NCBI GenBank assembly: GCA_051006215.1
Contig: JBPCIO010000298.1
Location: forward strand, 1-13,275
Reading direction: 5' to 3'
Length of the DNA stretch: 13,275 bases
Source: CF-72 sp051006215
Lineage (GTDB): Bacteria; Chloroflexota; UBA6077; CF-72
Shown here: positions 7,354 through 12,116 of the stretch, piece by piece
Layout of the letters: each line of letters opens with the position of its first letter
Position numbering within the stretch: the first letter of the stretch is position 1
Notes under the pieces: model-generated
What the model was told of the DNA's origin: nothing
The model's input: the letters and a program-made list of their open reading frames with translations, nothing else
Database searches by the model: none
Translations under genes and position numbers: made by a program

Positions 7354-7361
7354 GCAGGCGT

Positions 7362-7847
7362 ATGACCACTCTCGCACCTGGGGACACGGCGCCCGACTTT
7401 GAATTGCCGGTGCGCGGCAAGGAAACCGTGCGGCTGTCGGCGGCGCTGGCAAACGGGCCGGTCGTGCTGTTGACGTATGTTTTCGACTTTAGCCCTGGTT
7501 GAACGAACGAGCTTTCCGAGTTCGGAAAGAGGATCGTAGAATTCCGCAAGCTGGGCGCTCAGATCTTCGGCATCAGTGTGGATTCGACGTGGGCCCACGA
7601 CGCGTGGCGCGCGCAACTGGGTCTGCCAGCCGATGTCGTACTGCTCAGCGATTTCAATCGCGACTTCGGCGCGGCGTATGGCTTGCTCACCACGAGTCCG
7701 ACGGGAATGAAGGACATCTTGCGGCGGAGCGTGCTGGTCATCAATCCAGACGCCAGGATCGTGTACCGCTGGGATGTTCCTGATCCGCCCCGACTACCAA
7801 CCGCCAACGAGGTGCTCGATGCCTTGCGCAACGCCGCGGTATCGTGA
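7362..7847 (+). CDS. Selenocysteine-containing peroxiredoxin (AhpE/Prx-like), in-frame TGA = Sec47
   Basis: Read through one TGA at 7500-7502, this is a 161-residue thioredoxin-fold peroxidase that should reduce hydrogen or organic peroxides in the cytoplasm. The N-terminus MTTLAPGDTAPDFELP and the strand VVLLTYVFDF lead directly into SPG-TGA-TNELSEF. This is the position of the peroxidatic Cys in the (T/S)xxC active site, so TGA replaces exactly the catalytic residue (Ser44, Sec47). Homology continues in the same frame: GAQIFGISVDS, DVVLLSDFNRDFGAAYGLL, and RRSVLVINPDARIVYRW with a candidate active-site Arg121/122. It ends at a normal TGA (7845-7847). The usual Pro seven residues before the catalytic site is Val40. 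There is no Cys anywhere, so it would act as a 1-Sec enzyme needing an external thiol. A SECIS-like hairpin follows the TGA. It is 60 bases upstream of an acyl-CoA ligase. Alternatives are a Cys-to-stop mutation (pseudogene) or a sequencing error. No sel genes lie in the window. Confidence 0.85.
7512..7529 (+). promoter_or_regulatory. Candidate bacterial SECIS hairpin
   Basis: Directly after the in-frame TGA (7500-7502), CTTTCCG (7512-7518) pairs perfectly with CGGAAAG (7523-7529) around the loop AGTT. The loop carries a GU pair of bases (7520-7521), as the SelB-binding apical loop does. Sixteen bases separate the TGA from the loop, within the known range for bacterial SECIS elements (about 16-37). 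The stem lies inside the codons for LSEFGK and uses CTT and GGA, which are not the GC-ending choices favoured here. The bulged U seen in E. coli fdhF is absent. Confidence 0.75.
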
Positions 7848-7907
7848 GCCCGCGCACCACCAAACGCTGAACGACTGACCACCAGTCCCGGGGAGGCAAC
7901 TCGATCG

Positions 7908-9530
7908 ATGCGTGGCACGATGATGGACTTTCCGCTCACCTTGCAGCACGTCTTTGAGCGGGGTACGCGTTTATTCCCAGACCGTGAGATCGTCTCCGGC
8001 GGCACGGGCGGCTCGCATCGGTATACGTATCGCGAGTTTGGCGAGCGCGTGCATCGCCTGGCGAATGCGCTCAAGTCAGCCGGGATCAGGCCAGGCGACC
8101 GGGTGGGGACGTTTGCCTGGAACCACTACCGCCATCTCGAGCTGTACTTTGCGGTCCCGATGATCGGCGCGGTGCTGCATACGCTCAACATTCGGCTGTT
8201 CCACGAGCAGATCAGCTACATCGTCAATCACGCTGCAGATCGTTTCATCTTCGTCGATGGGTCGTTGTTACCGACGATCCGGAAGCTGCAACCCACCTTT
8301 GCCGAGGTGGAGCAGGTGATCGTGATGGACGACGGCGTGGCAATTGAGCGTGGCGACGCGCTCGATTACGAACAGATGTTGAGTGAGGCCGCCGGACACT
8401 GTGATTTCCCGCGCCTCGAAGAGAGCGACGCCGCGATGATGTGCTACACGTCGGGTACCACGGGCAATCCCAAAGGCGTGGCCTACAGCCATCGGGCGCT
8501 GACGCTGCATACGTTCGGGGAGTGTCTGGCCGACAGCCTGGCTGTATCCGAGCGCGACACCGTGATGGCCATGGTCCCGATGTTCCATGCCAACGCGTGG
8601 GGGCTGCCATACGCCTCGACCATGGTCGGCGCCAGGCAGGTGTTCCCGGGCAATGCGATGGCCCCCGACGCGGTGTTGCAGCTGATCCAGGAAGAGCGTG
8701 TCACCCTTGGAGCTGGGGTCCCGACTATCTGGATCGGTTCGCTGCCACTGCTCCAGGCTCGCAAATACGACGTGAGTTCTCTGACCCGCATCGTGGTCGG
8801 CGGGTCGGCTGCGCCGCGCGGTCTGATCGAGAGCTACCGAACCCTCGGCCTCAATATTCTGCACGCGTGGGGCATGACTGAGCTGACGCCCATCGGCACC
8901 GTCTCCATCACTCGCCATGAGCTAGCTTCGGCCGATGCCGGGACGCAGCTCGACTACAAGGCCCGCCAGGGCATGCCTGTGCCAGGAGTCGAGCTGCGGG
9001 TGCTCGACGGCGACGGTAAGGAAGTTGCATGGGACGGTACGACCATGGGCGAGTTGGTTGCCCGCGGACCGTGGGTGACCGCTTCCTACTATCACGACGA
9101 CCGCAGCGCTGAGTCGTTTACCGCCGATGGGTGGTTTCGAACGGGCGATGTCGCCACCATTTTGCCCAACGGGTACATGGAAATTGCCGATCGCACCAAA
9201 GATTTGATCAAGAGCGGCGGTGAATGGATCTCGTCAGTGGCTCTGGAGAACGCGCTGATGGCTCACCCCAAGGTGGAGGAAGCCGCGGTTATCGCCGTGC
9301 CAGACGAGCGCTGGGCCGAACGTCCCATGGCGTGCGTTGTGCTTCGCCCGGACGCAAGAGGCAGCGCTCCCCAGGCCGAGCTGACGGAGTACCTCGCACA
9401 GCATTTTGCGAAGTGGTGGCTGCCCGAACGCTACGCGTTCGTCGAAGCGCTGCCCAAGACGAGCGTCGGCAAGTTCGACAAGAAGGCGATGCGCCAGCAG
9501 CAGAGTCAGGCCGCCCGCGTCACTGGTTGA
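7908..9530 (+). CDS. Fatty-acid/acyl-CoA ligase (AMP-forming, ANL superfamily)
   Basis: A 540-residue adenylate-forming enzyme that activates a carboxylic acid to acyl-AMP and then acyl-CoA. The ATG at 7908 is supported by GGGGAGG at 7890-7896, 11 bases upstream; internal ATGs four and five codons later are possible. ANL core motifs are all intact: A3 P-loop YTSGTTGNPKG (180-190), A5 WGMTEL (321-326), A7 GWFRTGD (408-414), A8 DRTKDLIKSGGEWIS (428-442) and A10 PKTSVGKFDKK (516-526) with catalytic Lys522. The overall pattern (YSHRALTLHTF, MVPMFHANAWG, KWWLPERY) resembles medium- and long-chain fatty-acyl-CoA ligases, though chain length cannot be read from the motifs. It lies 60 bases after the peroxiredoxin, probably on one transcript. 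Its product type would suit the divergent acyl-CoA dehydrogenase, so a shared acid-degradation role is plausible. Confidence 0.93.
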   Translation: MRGTMMDFPLTLQHVFERGTRLFPDREIVSGGTGGSHRYTYREFGERVHRLANALKSAGIRPGDRVGTFAWNHYRHLELYFAVPMIGAVLHTLNIRLFHEQISYIVNHAADRFIFVDGSLLPTIRKLQPTFAEVEQVIVMDDGVAIERGDALDYEQMLSEAAGHCDFPRLEESDAAMMCYTSGTTGNPKGVAYSHRALTLHTFGECLADSLAVSERDTVMAMVPMFHANAWGLPYASTMVGARQVFPGNAMAPDAVLQLIQEERVTLGAGVPTIWIGSLPLLQARKYDVSSLTRIVVGGSAAPRGLIESYRTLGLNILHAWGMTELTPIGTVSITRHELASADAGTQLDYKARQGMPVPGVELRVLDGDGKEVAWDGTTMGELVARGPWVTASYYHDDRSAESFTADGWFRTGDVATILPNGYMEIADRTKDLIKSGGEWISSVALENALMAHPKVEEAAVIAVPDERWAERPMACVVLRPDARGSAPQAELTEYLAQHFAKWWLPERYAFVEALPKTSVGKFDKKAMRQQQSQAARVTG

Positions 9531-9583
9531 CCTCCCTGGGGTAGACTTCAGCCAAATCCGAGTTACTACGTAGGAATTGTTAC

Positions 9584-10696
9584 ATGGCTGTATCCACCCG
9601 CGACCAGGAGGTGCTCGACGCGCTGCGCGTCGTGCGTGACCCTGATCTGCATCGCGACATTGTTGCGCTTGGCTTCGTGCAGAACCTGAACGTTGACCCG
9701 AACGGTTCTGTGTCCTTCAGTATCAACCTGACCACACCGGCCTGCCCCGTCAAGGATGACTTGCGGGATCAGGCGCGCATGGCAGTCGCCAATCTGGCGT
9801 GGGTCACCGATGTCCAGGTCAAGATGACCGCCAGCACCGCGGTCGCGCGTGGACAGGGCAGCAGTACGCCCCTTATCCCGCGGGTGAAGAACGTGGTCGC
9901 AGTCGCCTCTGGCAAGGGCGGCGTCGGTAAGAGCACGACCAGCGTCAACCTGGCCGTAGCGCTGTCCCAGACGGGCGCCAAAGTCGGCCTGCTGGATGCC
10001 GACATCTACGGACCCAATGTGCCTCTGATGATGGGCTTGAAAGAGAAGCCCGAGGTCAGCGGTACGAATGGTTCCATCGAGCCAGTCATGCGGTACGGCA
10101 TCAAACTGGTGTCGATCGGCTTCTTCCTCGACGAAAACAAGCCCGTCATCTGGCGCGGCCCGATGGTGCACGGCGCCATCCAGCAATTTCTCAAGGACTT
10201 CGAATGGGGCGATCTTGACTACCTGGTGGTCGATCTGCCGCCGGGGACGGGCGATGCGCCGCTGAGTTTGTCCCAGCTCATCCCGCTGTCGGGCGTGGTG
10301 ATCGTGACGACCCCGCAGGACGTGGCGCTGCAGGACGTTGCCAAGGGCATGGCGATGTTCAAACAGCTCGAGGTGCCGATCATCGGGGTGATCGAAAACA
10401 TGAGTTACTTCATCTGCCCCAACTGCTCCGAGAAGCACGAGCTGTTTGGGCGGGGTGGCGGGGAGCGCATCGCCAGAACGTTCGAGGTGCCTTTTTTGGG
10501 GCAGATTCCGTTGCAGATGAATGTCCGCACGGGTGGCGACGAGGGCAAGCCTGTGGTCATGGCCGACCCGGAGTCACCAGCCGCCAGAGCGCTCGCGTTC
10601 GTGGCCGGCGAAGTCGCGCGTCAGGTGAGCGTGCTGGCCTTCCAGGCGCGCGGCAACTTCGTGCCCTTAGGTGGTCTGACGATCCGCAAGACCTAA
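9584..10696 (+). CDS. mrp: Mrp/ApbC-family iron-sulfur carrier P-loop ATPase
   Basis: A 370-residue cytoplasmic protein that binds a [4Fe-4S] cluster as a dimer and passes it to apo-proteins. Residues 1-85 form the MIP18/DUF59-type domain with the conserved TTPACP loop (Cys54). The P-loop domain has the deviant Walker A GKGGVGKS (110-117), ADIYGPNVP (139-147), IWRGPMV (189-195) and DLPPGTGD (217-224). The cluster-ligating CPNC (Cys278, Cys281) is present in YFICPNCSEKHELFG. ATG at 9584 has TAGGA about eight bases upstream. The gene starts 53 bases after the ligase; no clear promoter is visible between them, so it may be co-transcribed or independent. Length and motifs are normal for the family, and it appears intact. 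Confidence 0.95.
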   Translation: MAVSTRDQEVLDALRVVRDPDLHRDIVALGFVQNLNVDPNGSVSFSINLTTPACPVKDDLRDQARMAVANLAWVTDVQVKMTASTAVARGQGSSTPLIPRVKNVVAVASGKGGVGKSTTSVNLAVALSQTGAKVGLLDADIYGPNVPLMMGLKEKPEVSGTNGSIEPVMRYGIKLVSIGFFLDENKPVIWRGPMVHGAIQQFLKDFEWGDLDYLVVDLPPGTGDAPLSLSQLIPLSGVVIVTTPQDVALQDVAKGMAMFKQLEVPIIGVIENMSYFICPNCSEKHELFGRGGGERIARTFEVPFLGQIPLQMNVRTGGDEGKPVVMADPESPAARALAFVAGEVARQVSVLAFQARGNFVPLGGLTIRKT

Positions 10697-10704
10697 TCGG
10701 TAAG

Positions 10705-10923
10705 ATGAACGCGATGGACCTGGCGGGCCTCCCTGACTGGCTGGCTGGCGTGGGCACGCTGGCGAAGGAAATTGGCAAGGGCGGCGGTGGCAGCACCGAG
10801 GAGCCTACGGTCTGCATGTCGCTGCTGCCGGTTGCGCTCGGTGTCGCGTTTGTCGGACTGCAGCGGATGCGTCGGGGTATACTCCGGCCGCCTGGGGGAA
10901 GGACGGCCGCTCCGGACGCCTGA
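10705..10923 (+). CDS. Possible small membrane protein between mrp and rnpB
   Basis: An open frame of 72 codons begins eight bases after the mrp stop. The first 40 residues (MNAMDLAGLPDWLAGVGTLAKEIGKGG and on) suggest an amphipathic N-terminus, then a Gly-rich hinge. A hydrophobic stretch SLLPVALGVAFVGL follows and could be a single membrane segment. Third codon positions are mostly G or C up to about 10875, as in the neighbours. Only a weak AAG-type ribosome site precedes it, and the last 34 bases overlap the 5' end of rnpB, where the sequence is explained by RNA pairing. I do not recognise a family. It may be a real small gene or a chance frame. Confidence 0.35.
   Translation: MNAMDLAGLPDWLAGVGTLAKEIGKGGGGSTEEPTVCMSLLPVALGVAFVGLQRMRRGILRPPGGRTAAPDA
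10878..10883 (+). promoter_or_regulatory. -10 element of rnpB (TATACT)
   Basis: TATACT matches the -10 consensus at five of six bases. It ends six bases before G10890, the first base of the P1 helix of RNase P RNA, exactly where a transcription start would be expected. No good -35 box is seen 16-18 bases upstream. Confidence 0.65.
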
Positions 10924-11210
10924 AAACGTTGGGAGAGGAAAGTCCAGACAGCACAGAGCGAGGCGCCCGGCGCAAGCCGGGGGCGGTTCTTGAACAAGGG
11001 CCGCATGGATAGGGCCACAGAGACGTAGTCTGCATTGCAAGATGCAGGGTGAAACGCGGTAACCCCCACCTGCTGCAACCTCAAGCATGGCCGCAGACGC
11101 TGCTCGCCGAGGCCAGGGTAGAGGGCACCAGCCCGACAGGGCTGGCCGATCTCTCGGGATCGGAGATAGATGGTCGTCTAAAACAGGATCTGGCTTACTC
11201 TCCTCCAGGC
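10890..11210 (+). ncRNA. rnpB: RNase P RNA (catalytic RNA of ribonuclease P)
   Basis: About 321 nucleotides, the ribozyme that trims tRNA 5' leaders. Conserved region I is GAGGAAAGTCC-like (GAGAGGAAAGTCC, 10933-10945). The central conserved region contains ACAGAGA and GGGTGAAACGCGGTAA (11047-11062), then CAAGCATGGCC. Conserved region V is ACAGGATCTGGCTTAC near 11184-11199. Pairings support it: P1 is 10890-10899 (GCCTGGGGGA) with 11201-11210 (TCCTCCAGGC), ten pairs with one G-U. P2 is 10902-10908 with 11172-11178, seven pairs with one G-U. In P4, CCAGA pairs with TCTGG, where many bacteria have CCGGG/CCCGG, a compensatory change that argues strongly for a working RNA. TATACT lies just upstream and a short T-tract just downstream. 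Ends are set by P1, and the structural class (A, B or C) is not resolved here. Confidence 0.94.
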
Positions 11211-11217
11211 ATCTTTT
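11201..11217 (+). terminator. Possible 3' end or terminator of rnpB
   Basis: The 3' strand of P1 is followed at once by ATCTTTT (11211-11217). The P1 helix plus a four-T run may serve as the transcript end, or mark a processing site. The U-tract is short, so this is weak as an intrinsic terminator. Confidence 0.35.
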
Positions 11218-11420
11218 CCCAACTCAGCTCTGCTTTGTGTTCAGCCCTCGCGAGGACGTCTACCCCAGTTTGTACCCCAGTCTGCGCGGGTCGTAGGACC
11301 TGCTCCATCGCCCAGACGCAGCCCGAGGCTGAGTGCCATGGCGTGGAGCGCGAAATGCAGGCTGCCGGCCGTCGCGCCCCGTAGCCAGTCGGCGTCGTCG
11401 GCACCGAGTGCGTTGCAGAC

Positions 11421-11912
11421 TCAGCCGCACTCGCAGATCGAGTTTCGGCTCGGCCGGGCCCGCGCCGTTCCGTGCCGGGCGAGCGGCGGACACTCGCACG
11501 CGCGCCGATCGACGTGCAGCCAACGCTCCACGCACCGGCCATCCCAAACCGGCCACTCCTCGAACAGGACCACGCTCACCCGGGTGCCGGGGGACTCGCC
11601 ACCGAACGGCGCCTGGGGGGTGCCGGTCGCCCTGAGCCGGGCCATCAGATGGTCGCCCTCGACCACCAGATCCTCGATGACCAGGCGCGCGTCGGGGACG
11701 GCCTCCAGCCAGCGCCCCAGCGCTCGTCGCGCGGCGTCGATGCCGACCGCTGGGTCGGGCCCATGCTGGACGACGTCGGCGGCCAGGAATTGGTCCAGGT
11801 CGCCCAGCTCACGGTGATTGATGCTGTCGGTGAAGCGGCAGTACAGCGTGCCATGGTCATCCATCGCCAGCCGGGCGGCAGCGCGCCGCGTGCACCCGTG
11901 TCCTCTTCGCAC
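11421..11912 (-). CDS. SnoaL-like / NTF2-fold ester cyclase family protein
   Basis: A small alpha+beta-barrel protein of the SnoaL-like superfamily. The core spans about residues 22-136: TLYCRFTDSINHRELGDLD, FLAADVVQHGPDPAVGID, the strand DARLVIEDLVVEGDHLMARL, TGTPQAPFGG, and the last strand CVERWLHVDR. The order and spacing of these elements match short 'ester cyclase' or SnoaL-like proteins of about 130-140 residues, whose substrates are mostly unknown. The GTG at 11910-11912 is preferred because GGGAGG (11918-11923) lies five bases upstream. An ATG at 11862-11864 (MDDHGTLYCRF) would also fit and would remove an odd basic N-terminus. The tail after HVDR (RRACECPPLARHGTARARP) is unlike the family and may be read-through past an ancestral end. 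It is convergent with rnpB and divergent from the XRE-STAND regulator, which may control it. Its base composition is GC-richer than genes left of rnpB. Confidence 0.75.
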   Translation of the reverse strand: MRRGHGCTRRAAARLAMDDHGTLYCRFTDSINHRELGDLDQFLAADVVQHGPDPAVGIDAARRALGRWLEAVPDARLVIEDLVVEGDHLMARLRATGTPQAPFGGESPGTRVSVVLFEEWPVWDGRCVERWLHVDRRACECPPLARHGTARARPSRNSICECG

Positions 11913-11917
11913 CCTCG

Positions 11918-11923
11918 CCTCCC
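11918..11923 (-). promoter_or_regulatory. Ribosome binding site for the SnoaL-like gene (GGGAGG)
   Basis: GGGAGG on the minus strand, five bases before the GTG at 11910-11912. It favours the GTG over the internal ATG at 11862-11864, which lacks a comparable site. Confidence 0.55.
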
Positions 11924-12013
11924 GTCGTGATCACGTCGTTCGGTGGGCTGGCTACGCCCACCCGACCGCGCGTGCTCAGGCTGCGCCTGCCGGCGCGTGG
12001 TGACCATGGACAA

Positions 12014-12035
12014 GACTGAGACAATGACTGAGACA
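12014..12035. promoter_or_regulatory. Tandem direct repeat, candidate operator
   Basis: GACTGAGACA occurs at 12014-12023 and again at 12026-12035, with a two-base spacer (period 12, close to one helical turn). It lies in the 204-base divergent spacer between the SnoaL-like gene and the XRE regulator, a natural place for autoregulation by the regulator's HTH. The repeat is seen directly; operator function is inferred. Confidence 0.45.
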
Positions 12036-12064
12036 GTTGGGTACTCTTGGAGGCGCCCTCTCCT

Positions 12065-12086
12065 GCCGACCGGGCGCGCGGTCGGC
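12065..12086. promoter_or_regulatory. Perfect 8-bp inverted repeat upstream of the XRE regulator
   Basis: GCCGACCG (12065-12072) and CGGTCGGC (12079-12086) are perfectly complementary around the six-base loop GGCGCG, ending 30 bases before the regulator ATG. It could be an operator dyad or a leader hairpin. In DNA this GC-rich, short dyads also arise by chance. Confidence 0.35.
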
Positions 12087-12116
12087 GGCGGGGCGACAGC
12101 GTGAGGCACGAGCGGC

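Noticed and set aside
7500..7502. TGA read as tryptophan or another genetic-code change
   Set aside because: Other genes in the window, and this gene itself, end at TGA, and Trp is encoded by TGG throughout. The position is specifically the catalytic Cys/Sec site.
7578..7847. Separate 89-residue gene starting at GTG 7578
   Set aside because: It is the in-frame 3' part of the selenoperoxiredoxin. The conserved active-site half lies upstream in the same frame across the TGA, and no ribosome site precedes the GTG.
9527..9547. TTGACC and TAGACT upstream of mrp as a promoter
   Set aside because: The spacing between the two boxes is only nine bases, far too short for a sigma-70-type promoter, and no alternative partner box fits.
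11421..11423. SnoaL-like gene TGA as a second selenocysteine codon
   Set aside because: The TGA lies past the end of the conserved fold, no active-site Cys is expected there, and only a weak 4-bp hairpin follows.
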